This document shows, in pieces, positions 56,803-64,000 of a stretch of 64,000 bases of DNA. A program made the translations under genes and the position numbers. Each line of letters opens with the position of its first letter. Position 1 is the first letter of the stretch. The stretch lies in assembly GCA_011364925.1 (NCBI GenBank), contig RDOA01000014.1:1-64000 (forward strand), written 5' to 3'. Below the pieces are notes generated by a model. The model was not told where the DNA came from. It did not search any database and worked only from the letters and a program-made list of their open reading frames with translations. Source of the DNA: Promethearchaeota archaeon (GTDB lineage Archaea > Asgardarchaeota > Lokiarchaeia > Sigyniarchaeales > SOKP01).

Positions 56803-58992
56803 TTACCAAGTTAATCCTTTAATAAATCGTAAATCGCTAATTAATTTGTTTGCTTCATGTTCTGGTACTTCCAAGAAAGCGTGAAATGTATTCTGCCAAA
56901 AGGCTCTTCCTGAGGTGCTAGAACGTATGTCTTCCGCAAATTTTATTGAGTTTCTTACAGGTAAAAGAATTTCTATTATGGCTTGATAATCATTTTCTTG
57001 ATCAACATTTTGTATCTTAGCAGAATATTTAGAGAGGAGCGTTAGAGCATTTTTAATATAATCTGGTGGTAATTGAATTGTAGTATGATATATTGGTTCA
57101 AGTAGGATTAATTCGGCCTGATTCAATGCTTTTTTTACAGCATCATAGAATAGAGAGGAAAGCTCTGTAAATGCGTTTTCTTCATCTAACTTAACAATTT
57201 TAAAACTTTCAATTATAAGTTTTATCTCTGTGAGTTTTTCCCCGCATAGAATTCCATGTGACAAGATTTTTCCAATAATTTCTATAATTGCATCTTTGTA
57301 AAAAGGGCTTAATTCTCCATTGGAATGGTATATCAATAAATTATCGTTCTCATAGTAAGTCCAAAAGTCTTGGATTTCGGATTCTGTTAAATTTGTATTT
57401 TCTTTTAATAATTCTAACAATTGAGCTCTAGGTTTTATAGCTTTAAAATCATGTGTATGAAAAAATTTAACTGTTTTTTCGTCTATCCTCTCAATTTTAA
57501 TGTTAAGAGCATTTTTATAAACAGGCGATTCTACTGATACTAAGGAGGAACTATGGCGACAAGATTCTTTAAACACAGCTCTTGGTTCTGATATTGAGAC
57601 CCTAACACCACGTTTTTCTATTTCATTTGCAGTTATTTCCAAATGTAAGGGGCCTACTCCAGATAATAGAAATTCACCATTTTCTTCATTAATCTCAAAC
57701 CTCAAATTAGGATCTTCAATGAGTAAATTTTCAATCAGTTCTTTCATTTTATCTAATTCTCGTAAATATTCTGGCTCGATTGAAACAGTTATTACAGGCG
57801 TAGATACATATTTGACATCTTCAAAAGGTATCATTCTTCCTGCGTAATCTGTGTCAATTATCGTTTCACCACTTTGAATTCGTTTTAATCCTTCAATTGC
57901 CACAATGTTCCCAACTGGAATGTGTTCAACCTGTTCCCTTCTTTGTCCCATAAATATAGCAGTTCTACGGATGGTGTCGTAATTGTTTTCCCTTAATAAG
58001 AACACTTCTTCTTTCATAGAACAGTTTCCAGCAAATATTCTTCCAGTACCTACCAAATTATGCTTATCTGCTTGTACTTTGCTTAAACAGATGATTAATG
58101 GTCCCTTTGGATCACAGTTACTCATAGCTTTTCCTAAGTCTGAGTTTAAATCCCCATCCCATATTTTACTAATTCTATACAACTGTGCTTCTTTAGGATT
58201 CGGGAGGTGATCTACAACCATTTCCAAAATCGCGTTGTATACTGGAAAATAAACCGCTAAATCAGCGTAACTTTCCTTAGTGTACGTCTCTTTCTGATAT
58301 CGTGCTCTAATGTCTGAAAACTTTAACTCGTTATTCTCGAGCAGATTTAAAGTAAATCCCCATTTATGGAGTGCTGAACCAAATGCGACGTTTCCATCTG
58401 CGGGAGATACTTGCCATTCAGTCTTAAATGGCTTATCAGCGTACCTTTTAACAAGAGTATTAAAGTTATTGATAATCCGGGTATATTTCTTTCTAATTTG
58501 GTCATCTGTTAATTTTAATTCTCTAATAAGACGATCGACTTTATTGATGTAAAGCACAGGTTTTACACCTTCTTGAAGAGCTTGTTTAATAACGGTTTCA
58601 GATTGAGTAATGATCTCTTCTACAGCGTCAACAACCACCACTACTCCATCAATTAATCTTAAAGCTCGAGTGACTTTCCCACTAAAATCTAAGTGACCCG
58701 GTGTATCTACTAAATTTATTAGAAAAGGATCGTGGGCTTCAAGCGATTTTTCATAATAGAGTGAAATGTTAGTTGATTTCATTGTAATTCCACGCTTTTG
58801 TTCTTCTTCTAAATAATCCAGAGCACGTGCTTCGCCCGCTAAATCGGGCGATAGTAATCCTGCTTCACTTAAGAGTGAATCTGAGAGAGTTGTTTTACCG
58901 TGATCTATATGACCAACTAATCCGATATTTCTAATATTTTCAATTTTCTCCATCATGTTCAGTATTTCTGAAATCTCCTTTCTACGGGGCAT
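56803..58992 (-). CDS. Archaeal elongation factor 2 paralog lacking the diphthamide site
   Basis: A 729-aa GTPase of the aEF-2 family. The G domain is intact: GHIDHGKTTL (G1), RGITM (G2), DTPGH at 97-100 (G3) and NKVD at 150-153 (G4). Domain II and domain III are recognisable. In domain IV, where aEF-2 carries the loop with the diphthamide His (LHADAIHRG type), this protein reads IKLIIESFKIVKLDEEN (about 589-606) with no His and no similarity. It therefore looks like the aEF-2 paralog reported from some Asgard and other archaea. It may work as a specialised or recycling factor. Start ATG 58992 gives MPRRKEISEILN, the canonical aEF-2 N-terminus. Confidence 0.92.
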   Translation of the reverse strand: MPRRKEISEILNMMEKIENIRNIGLVGHIDHGKTTLSDSLLSEAGLLSPDLAGEARALDYLEEEQKRGITMKSTNISLYYEKSLEAHDPFLINLVDTPGHLDFSGKVTRALRLIDGVVVVVDAVEEIITQSETVIKQALQEGVKPVLYINKVDRLIRELKLTDDQIRKKYTRIINNFNTLVKRYADKPFKTEWQVSPADGNVAFGSALHKWGFTLNLLENNELKFSDIRARYQKETYTKESYADLAVYFPVYNAILEMVVDHLPNPKEAQLYRISKIWDGDLNSDLGKAMSNCDPKGPLIICLSKVQADKHNLVGTGRIFAGNCSMKEEVFLLRENNYDTIRRTAIFMGQRREQVEHIPVGNIVAIEGLKRIQSGETIIDTDYAGRMIPFEDVKYVSTPVITVSIEPEYLRELDKMKELIENLLIEDPNLRFEINEENGEFLLSGVGPLHLEITANEIEKRGVRVSISEPRAVFKESCRHSSSLVSVESPVYKNALNIKIERIDEKTVKFFHTHDFKAIKPRAQLLELLKENTNLTESEIQDFWTYYENDNLLIYHSNGELSPFYKDAIIEIIGKILSHGILCGEKLTEIKLIIESFKIVKLDEENAFTELSSLFYDAVKKALNQAELILLEPIYHTTIQLPPDYIKNALTLLSKYSAKIQNVDQENDYQAIIEILLPVRNSIKFAEDIRSSTSGRAFWQNTFHAFLEVPEHEANKLISDLRFIKGLTW

Positions 58993-59084
58993 CTTAACTT
59001 TTATCTCTTACAAAGTGATATAAATATATTATTTAACCATGATTTATTTGATTAAAATTTACGGTTTATTCCAAATTAGTAGGA

Positions 59085-59186
59085 GCGGGAAATGATCGTC
59101 TCATTACTCAAGATCTTCTTCATTAAGTGGCAGAATTGCACCGAACTTTCAGTTGGGTCAGAGTTCTCAAAGAAATCATTTCCCGC
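59085..59186. ncRNA. Candidate structured RNA bounded by a 12-bp inverted repeat
   Basis: A 102-nt segment in which the first 12 bases (GCGGGAAATGAT) and last 12 (ATCATTTCCCGC) are perfect reverse complements. Inside, GAACTTT/AGAGTTC form a 7-bp hairpin around a 10-nt loop (59143-59166). The ends are far more GC-rich than the surrounding DNA. It does not fold as a tRNA in either orientation and I see no complete C/D box pair or 3' ACA box. It sits between purN and the EF-2 paralog gene. On the minus strand it would be the 5' leader of that gene; it could also be an independent RNA. Confidence 0.5.
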
Positions 59187-59204
59187 ATGATTATTAAATG
59201 AATA

Positions 59205-59840
59205 TTATAGGTTAACAATGCCCTCTATCACAACTAATCGTCCTTTTACCTTTAATCTGTTATCGCAAAACAACTCAATCGCTTTTGGGAATATTTTGTG
59301 CTCCCATTCTAACACTCTTGTTCCTAAGGTATCTTCAGTATCAGTATCATATACTGGTACACATTTTTGGATAATTATAGGCCCATGGTCAGATTCAACA
59401 TCAACAAAATGAACGGTGCATCCAGTTATTTTTACTCCATATTCTAGTACATCTCGATGGGCATGCAAACCTTTGAAAGATGGTAATAAAGCGGGATGAA
59501 TATTCATTACATTTCCATTAAAGACCTGAATAAATTTCTTGCTGACTAATCTCATATATCCTACCAAGACTATTAATTCGCAACCGTGATTTTTGAGAAC
59601 TTTAATCATTCTTTCATCAAATTCCTCTCTTGGAAGGTGAAGAAATTTATCAGATTCAATTAGTTCGAAGGGAATATTGTGATTCTTCGCTCTCTCCATA
59701 CAAAATGCGCCAGCTTTATTACATACAAGGACTTCTACTCTTGCTTTGTTTTTTAATATACCTTCTTCGCAAGCTTTAACGATTGCTTCAAAATTTGAAC
59801 CAGAGCCGCTAGCAATCGCACCAATTTTTAATATTGACAT
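59205..59840 (-). CDS. purN: Phosphoribosylglycinamide formyltransferase
   Basis: A 211-aa folate- or pterin-dependent formyl transferase for purine synthesis step 3 (GAR to FGAR). GAIASGSGSNFEAI binds GAR phosphate, NIHPALLPSF carries the catalytic Asn-His, and GCTVHFVDVESDHGP holds the catalytic Asp region. The length is normal. No other purine gene is nearby. It ends 19 nt before the 102-nt inverted-repeat element that precedes the EF-2 paralog on the same strand. ATG start (MSILKIGA). Confidence 0.94.
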   Translation of the reverse strand: MSILKIGAIASGSGSNFEAIVKACEEGILKNKARVEVLVCNKAGAFCMERAKNHNIPFELIESDKFLHLPREEFDERMIKVLKNHGCELIVLVGYMRLVSKKFIQVFNGNVMNIHPALLPSFKGLHAHRDVLEYGVKITGCTVHFVDVESDHGPIIIQKCVPVYDTDTEDTLGTRVLEWEHKIFPKAIELFCDNRLKVKGRLVVIEGIVNL

Positions 59841-60057
59841 TTCAAATTCTACCGTATGTAGTTTAAAAGTAGTTTACGTAAATAATCATTAGATATACTT
59901 TTTAACACAGTCTATAATGAAAATGTTTTTATTTGATTAACTTATATATTATATAGAAATTAGAATTAATTCATTCTTAAATTTAATCTCTGGTATTAGT
60001 ATTAATCTAAGAATTATTCTATTTGTTTAAAACCGTCATTTAAAGAACCAAAATAAC

Positions 60058-60065
60058 TATATATA
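60058..60065 (+). promoter_or_regulatory. Putative TATA box of aCPSF1
   Basis: TATATATA lies 134-142 nt before the aCPSF1 ATG. With initiation about 25 nt downstream, transcription would start near 60085-60092 and leave a leader of roughly 110 nt, long for an archaeal mRNA. Other TATA-like runs exist in the region, so this is only the best-looking one. Confidence 0.35.
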
Positions 60066-60079
60066 CAATTTTAAAGGAG

Positions 60080-60101
60080 ATTGTAATTAGATTATTACAA
60101 T
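60080..60101 (+). repeat. Perfect 8-bp inverted repeat in the aCPSF1 leader
   Basis: ATTGTAAT (60080-60087) and ATTACAAT (60094-60101) flank a 6-nt loop. The position, just downstream of the best TATA element, suits an operator or an mRNA-end hairpin. In AT-rich DNA such a repeat could arise by chance, so support is modest. Confidence 0.35.
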
Positions 60102-60199
60102 TGAATCAATTTAACGATCAGATTAAGATACTATTAAGTAAGAGCTAATCATTTTTAATTAGAAATAGTAAAACAGAAATATAAATAAATTGACTGAAT

Positions 60200-62110
60200 A
60201 TGAGTTTTGAAGGAGAATTACAAAGAATTAAGGAAGAAATTATCCAACATCTTCCGCCTGAGATAGAAATAAAAAAAATTGAGTTTGAAGGTCCAGAAAT
60301 AGCAGTTTATTCTGAGAATACGAACCTCGACGCAATTGAAAGTTCTGAAGTACTAAAAGACCTAGCAAAAACTATGAGAAAGAGGGTCGTATTCCGTTGG
60401 AACGTAGAAAAACGGAAAGATCCTTCTGAAACAGAGGATTATATTCGAAGTTTAGTTGGTGAAGAAGCCGAAGTCTCTAATATTGAGTTTGATCATACCC
60501 GTGGCGAAGTTATTATAGAATCGGGTAAACCAGGGCTAGTGATTGGTAAGAAAGGAATTAATTTGAAAGAGATAAGGATGAATACCTTTTGGCAACCAAA
60601 AACAATACGAACACCTCCCTTAGAATCAAAAACCATAAGCCTAATTAGACAAATGTTAACTAAAGAACGACAGACTCAAAAGGAGATTCTTCTTAATATT
60701 GGTAAAAGAATTCACCGACCTACGCTTTTCAACGATTTAGACATCCGTTTAACCTGTTTAGGAGGTTTTAGGGAAGTTGGAAGGTCGTGTATCCTAATGC
60801 AAACAAGAGACAGCAATATCTTATTGGATGCTGGTCTGAATGTTGGAAATAAAAACGATCAATTTCCTCATTTTGATGTCCCAGAATTCTCGGTAAGAGA
60901 TTTAGATGCCGTAATTATATCTCATGCTCACTTAGATCACTGTGGTATGGTTCCATACTTATATAAATATGGGTATAGAGGACCGGTATATTGTACCTTA
61001 CCCACACGCAATCTTGCAACTATGCTACAACTGGATTTTGTTCAGATATGCGAAAAAGAAGGTATTCCTCTCCCTTATTCCAAAAGAGATGTAAAAAATA
61101 CGGTACTTCATACTATACCTCTTTCTTGGGGCAAAGTTACAGATATTGCGCCTGATATCAAATTAACACTTCACAATTCTGGGCATATCTTAGGATCTTC
61201 GATTGTCCATCTACACTTTGGAAAAGGTGGATTTAATTTCATTTACTCTGGTGACATGAAGTATCAAAAAACAAGGTTACTTGAAAAAGCTGCTGTGAAA
61301 TTCCCAAGAGTTGAGGCTCTACTAATAGAAGCTACCTATGGAGGACCCCAAGATCGAATTCCAAGTAGACAAGACTCCGAGCGGGAACTACGGCAGATTT
61401 TAAATTCAACGATTAAGCGGGGTGGAAAGGTTCTTATACCTGTTTTAGCAGTTGGAAGAGCGCAAGAACTTATAATAGTATTAGAAGAACTTATTTCAAA
61501 AGCGATTATAGATCAAGTTCCAATCTTTCTTGATGGTTTAATCTCAGAAGCCACGGCAATTCATACAGCGAATCCGGATTTTCTTAGTTCGGATTTAAGA
61601 GAGAAAATATTACATCAAGGGAAAAATCCATTTTTAAGCGAATTTTTTACGACAATTTCGACCCAAGATGAAAGAAACGATGTTATTATGGGAGGTCCTT
61701 GTATAATTTTGGCGACAAGTGGGATGTTAATTGGCGGTCCATCAGTACAATATTTAAAAGCGTTAGCGGAAGACAAGAACAATTCTTTAATTTTTGTGTC
61801 ATACCAAGTAAGTGGTACGCTAGGAAGTCGAATTCAACGCGGATTTAGGGAAATTCAATATACAAACGATAAAGGGAGAACTCAACTAGTTAGATTAAAC
61901 CTAAATGTGTTTACATTGGAAGGATTCAGCGGTCATTCTTCTCGTAGTCAAATTTCTCAATTTCTCAGAAGAATCCAACCTAAACCAAAATTGGTTATAA
62001 CGAATCACGGAGAAGAAAGTAAATGCGTGAGTCTGTCAACTATGATTCATAAAAAATTAAGAAAAGCGACTAAAAGTCCAAAAAATAGAGAAACTATACT
62101 CCTAAAATAG
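60200..62110 (+). CDS. Beta-CASP ribonuclease with KH domains (aCPSF1/FttA)
   Basis: A 636-aa archaeal CPSF-73 homolog that cleaves RNA at U-rich 3' ends and drives transcription termination. Two N-terminal KH domains (about 1-150) include the KH loop LVIGKKGINLKEI (113-125). The metallo-beta-lactamase core has SHAHLDHCG (His 242, His 244, Asp 246, His 247), HSGHILGSS and the beta-CASP motifs (SGMLIGGP, VSYQVSGTLG, ITNHGEE). The length is that of full aCPSF1. It is monocistronic with a possible long structured leader. A T7 run follows the stop by about 35 nt. Confidence 0.95.
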   Translation: MSFEGELQRIKEEIIQHLPPEIEIKKIEFEGPEIAVYSENTNLDAIESSEVLKDLAKTMRKRVVFRWNVEKRKDPSETEDYIRSLVGEEAEVSNIEFDHTRGEVIIESGKPGLVIGKKGINLKEIRMNTFWQPKTIRTPPLESKTISLIRQMLTKERQTQKEILLNIGKRIHRPTLFNDLDIRLTCLGGFREVGRSCILMQTRDSNILLDAGLNVGNKNDQFPHFDVPEFSVRDLDAVIISHAHLDHCGMVPYLYKYGYRGPVYCTLPTRNLATMLQLDFVQICEKEGIPLPYSKRDVKNTVLHTIPLSWGKVTDIAPDIKLTLHNSGHILGSSIVHLHFGKGGFNFIYSGDMKYQKTRLLEKAAVKFPRVEALLIEATYGGPQDRIPSRQDSERELRQILNSTIKRGGKVLIPVLAVGRAQELIIVLEELISKAIIDQVPIFLDGLISEATAIHTANPDFLSSDLREKILHQGKNPFLSEFFTTISTQDERNDVIMGGPCIILATSGMLIGGPSVQYLKALAEDKNNSLIFVSYQVSGTLGSRIQRGFREIQYTNDKGRTQLVRLNLNVFTLEGFSGHSSRSQISQFLRRIQPKPKLVITNHGEESKCVSLSTMIHKKLRKATKSPKNRETILLK

Positions 62111-62142
62111 ACTTTATTCAGAAATATATATTTAATTTTCAA

Positions 62143-62149
62143 TTTTTTT
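62143..62149 (+). terminator. Oligo-T terminator after aCPSF1
   Basis: Seven T residues occur 33 nt after the aCPSF1 stop codon, within AATTTTTTTGCG. This is the usual U-tract form of archaeal termination and also the kind of site aCPSF1 itself acts on. Confidence 0.4.
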
Positions 62150-62231
62150 GCGTATTTATCCTTGGTACTTTAATTTTTAATAAATTTTAAGTATAGATTA
62201 AAGATAATTAAATTTCAAAAGAGATGATTTT

Positions 62232-62666
62232 ATGCCAATTGTAGAACTAAAAAAAGAGATTCTATCCCCAGTGGAAAAAGTCTACGAGATTTTAAATGAT
62301 TATCTCGCTTTACCCAAATGGAATATCGTAGTAACTGAAATTTCTCAACTCGAACCTAAAAAGTATTTTTTAAAAACTAATGTTGGTGATATAACCAACA
62401 TAGAAGTAGAAAATGTTCCCAATGAAAAAATGACTTCAATTCAAGAGGGAAGTCCTATGCAAAAAATTGGATATATTTTCGAACCTAAAGGTAATACGAC
62501 TGTAGTTACTCTCTGGGCAGAATTTGAGTTAGAAGACCAAAGGAATGTAATGGAAATGGCAGGAGACCTGTTTTTAAAGAGTTTAAAAGTTTACTCTGAT
62601 TATATAAGTGCTGGAGGCAATCCAGAAGAATATAAAAAATCCTTCGGTAAAATTAATAAAGCATAA
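62232..62666 (+). CDS. SRPBCC (START-like) domain protein
   Basis: A 144-aa helix-grip domain. The N-terminal ELKKEILSPVEKVYEILNDYLALPKWN is the standard start (strand, two helices, Trp), and the C-terminal long helix is NVMEMAGDLFLKSLKVYSDYI. Family members bind hydrophobic ligands or act as polyketide-cyclase-like enzymes. Nothing in the sequence fixes the ligand. ATG 62232 follows GAGATGATTTT. It ends 102 nt before the NapH-like gene, with a T9 run between. Confidence 0.82.
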   Translation: MPIVELKKEILSPVEKVYEILNDYLALPKWNIVVTEISQLEPKKYFLKTNVGDITNIEVENVPNEKMTSIQEGSPMQKIGYIFEPKGNTTVVTLWAEFELEDQRNVMEMAGDLFLKSLKVYSDYISAGGNPEEYKKSFGKINKA

Positions 62667-62680
62667 GTATAGTATTATTA

Positions 62681-62689
62681 TTTTTTTTT
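62681..62689 (+). terminator. Oligo-T terminator after the SRPBCC gene
   Basis: Nine consecutive T residues start 15 nt after the stop codon, the longest T-run placed directly behind a gene in this window. It is a good candidate for an archaeal intrinsic terminator. Confidence 0.5.
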
Positions 62690-62767
62690 ATTTCTTGCTT
62701 TTCAACTTCCTCTTGAGAAGATCAATTTTTTTAACCAGCAACTATTTATTAATTTAAAATTTATTAT

Positions 62768-63718
62768 GTGATTTCATTGAGATTAAAAAGGTTAAAGATA
62801 AGAGAAAATGCTATTAAGATCAGTCGTAGAACAATTCAGATTATTGCGTTTTTACTTGTAAATTATATAATTCTTGAGATAATTTTACCTATTAATCTCA
62901 TAGGTTTCGAAGGAATCGTGAAAGTGCTGCCAATATTAAATTCACCACGAAATCCTTTATCTGATGGATCTGGAATTCTGGAATATATTTTCTTTTCCAT
63001 GGCAGAAGGAGTTTTTCCCTTCTTTCTTTTAGCAGTATTAATTATAGTATTGTTACTCACAAATCGAATATTTTGCGGTTGGATTTGTCCGATCGGTTCA
63101 ATCCAAGATTTATGTGCCGCTATCCCAACCAAAAAAAGAAAATTCAAGATATCTACGCATAAAAGTCTTCTTAACATCAAGTATGTTATCATAATTATTA
63201 CTATAATTATTATCTTTCCCTTAGGGATCACAAAGAACGCAAACATATTGTTTTATAACGATTTTAAGGCCCAAATAGGTGCTTTTGCTAATCAACCAAT
63301 AGGATTTTTCTCATTATCAGAATACATTTTTGTGTTTTTCCCTTATGTATTTGAGAATGTTATAATACCAGTACAACTTGGTGCATTGGATTTTGGAGGA
63401 TGGATTATCTTTATTGTTTATATTTTAATCATAATTCTCTCAGTTTTTTACCCACGATTTTATTGTAGATATATCTGCCCTTTTGCTGCTGTGTCTTCTG
63501 CTGTAACAGATTTTTCCTTTTTAAAATTAGCTAGAAATCCCGTAAGATGCGTAGGTCGGTCAGAATGCGGAATTTGTGAAGAAGTTTGTCCTAAACAAAT
63601 ACGAATACTGGAAGAACCATTCGATTTCTTCACTGGACGTGGTGAATGTAATTTTTGTTTGGAATGTAAAGAAAAATGTCCTTACGATGCTATAATAATC
63701 AAATTTGGAAATGTATAA
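62768..63718 (+). CDS. NapH-like membrane protein with two [4Fe-4S] clusters
   Basis: A 316-aa polytopic protein with about five transmembrane helices. Two cytoplasmic-side Cys-Pro motifs, FCGWICPIGS and FYCRYICPF, are characteristic of the NapH/NosR/RdxA family. The C-terminal ferredoxin part has CVGRSECGICEEVCP and CNFCLECKEKCP, two complete four-Cys sets. It probably passes electrons between a membrane pool and soluble ferredoxin-like carriers. The partner enzyme is not in the window. It starts with GTG (62768). Confidence 0.87.
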   Translation: MISLRLKRLKIRENAIKISRRTIQIIAFLLVNYIILEIILPINLIGFEGIVKVLPILNSPRNPLSDGSGILEYIFFSMAEGVFPFFLLAVLIIVLLLTNRIFCGWICPIGSIQDLCAAIPTKKRKFKISTHKSLLNIKYVIIIITIIIIFPLGITKNANILFYNDFKAQIGAFANQPIGFFSLSEYIFVFFPYVFENVIIPVQLGALDFGGWIIFIVYILIIILSVFYPRFYCRYICPFAAVSSAVTDFSFLKLARNPVRCVGRSECGICEEVCPKQIRILEEPFDFFTGRGECNFCLECKEKCPYDAIIIKFGNV

Positions 63719-63760
63719 AACGTTTCAAATACTTTTATTAATGTAAAAGTGATTAATTGC

Positions 63761-64000
63761 GTGGATCCTAAAAATCTAAAAATTTATACTTTACATATGA
63801 GAAGAGATTCGGATATTGGTGATTTAGCGATATCTGATTCTCAGGCAACAAGGTATTACGAAGAAGACGATGAATCGAACATTGATATTAGACCAGCTTT
63901 TTTCAGAGATGTCGATCGAATTGTGCACAGTAAAGCTTACGCACGATATATCGATAAAACTCAAGTATTTTTCGGAATTAATAATGCAAATATCACACAT
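63761..64000 (+). CDS. HD-domain dNTP triphosphohydrolase-like protein (5' part, cut by window end)
   Basis: 80 codons are visible from GTG 63761. An alternative ATG is at 63797. The end of the visible part, DIRPAFFRDVDRIVHSKAYAR followed by KTQVFF, is the N-terminal signature of dGTPase/SAMHD1-type HD hydrolases (Arg-x-x-Phe-x-Arg-Asp-x-Asp-Arg-Ile-x-His-Ser). The catalytic His-Asp pair would lie beyond the window. These enzymes remove triphosphate from dNTPs. Partial, so the full domain set cannot be checked. Confidence 0.82.
   Translation, partial: MDPKNLKIYTLHMRRDSDIGDLAISDSQATRYYEEDDESNIDIRPAFFRDVDRIVHSKAYARYIDKTQVFFGINNANITH

Larger units (their letters stand above)
59841..60199. other. 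AT-rich divergent promoter region, no gene seen
   Basis: The 359 nt between purN and aCPSF1 are divergent upstream regions. I find no credible open frame. Notable are a strong TATATATA at 60058-60065 on the plus strand and a perfect 8-bp hairpin at 60080-60101, both listed separately. The purN side carries an AT-rich TATATATTATATAG run near 59942-59955. Confidence 0.5.

Noticed and set aside
59085-59186. Read as a tRNA with introns (acceptor-like GCGGGAA/TTCCCGC)
   Set aside because: No D-arm consensus and no T-loop TTCRA pattern on either strand. The 12-bp closing stem is uninterrupted, unlike a tRNA.
62863-63246. A 127-aa minus-strand ORF
   Set aside because: Antisense to the NapH-like gene. 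Hydrophobicity is explained by the membrane helices of the true gene.

Overview
The window is AT-rich DNA from an archaeon, most likely an Asgard archaeon (Lokiarchaeia-like; inferred). The evidence is a beta-CASP/KH ribonuclease of the aCPSF1 type, a proteasome beta subunit, two geranylgeranyl-reductase-family enzymes, an archaeal inositol-phosphate synthase, intron-bearing tRNA, a small longin-like protein, a GIFT/IFT52-like domain protein and an EF-2 paralog that has lost the diphthamide site. No rRNA, CRISPR array, insertion sequence or prophage was seen.

Layout. 0-9 kb: tRNA-Leu(UAA) with two apparent introns, a longin-like protein, a coiled-coil/winged-helix protein, an O6-alkylguanine alkyltransferase (MGMT), and a serine-synthesis neighbourhood (DUF1015 protein, SerA, class V aminotransferase) with a molybdopterin oxidoreductase inside it. 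8.5-14.5 kb: membrane proteins, a metallo-beta-lactamase-fold protein, a DMT transporter and two divergent FAD-dependent prenyl reductases. 14.5-33.1 kb: a carbohydrate island with GH20, a YdjC/ChbG deacetylase, a type B carboxylesterase, the operon rhaA - tungsten aldehyde oxidoreductase - class II aldolase, a GH106-type rhamnosidase, a GPH sugar transporter, rhamnulokinase, a Gfo/Idh/MocA oxidoreductase and a GH2 beta-galactosidase. None of the hydrolases has a visible signal peptide, so imported oligosaccharides are probably cut in the cytoplasm. L-rhamnose would pass through rhamnulose and rhamnulose-1-phosphate to DHAP plus L-lactaldehyde, and the aldehyde could be oxidised with ferredoxin by the operon's own AOR.

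33-37.8 kb: an alkyltransferase-like (ATL) protein, proteasome beta, the GIFT-like protein, a radical SAM enzyme, and a helix-hairpin-helix/FKBP fusion. 37.8-51.3 kb: the most unusual part. Three ATP-grasp genes resembling RimK/inositol-phosphate kinases (ITPK) lie together and a fourth lies 10 kb further on. Between them are myo-inositol-1-phosphate synthase, a HAD phosphatase, a GrpB-family protein, a LuxE-like adenylating enzyme and a second sugar module (GH38/57-like hydrolase, medium-chain dehydrogenase, MFS/GPH transporter). This is a candidate archaeal soluble-inositol-phosphate module. 51.3-64 kb: UppP, a low-molecular-weight phosphatase, a nicotinamidase, a six-PAS histidine kinase, tRNA-Gly(CCC), the EF-2 paralog, a 102-nt element closed by a perfect 12-bp inverted repeat, purN, aCPSF1, an SRPBCC protein, a NapH-like Fe-S membrane protein, and the start of a dNTP triphosphohydrolase-like HD protein cut by the window edge.

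A recurring oddity is that three genes (MGMT, ATL and the MBL-fold protein) have conserved-looking N-termini that begin after a Shine-Dalgarno-like sequence but without AUG, GUG or UUG. AUA or AUU sits where the start codon should be.
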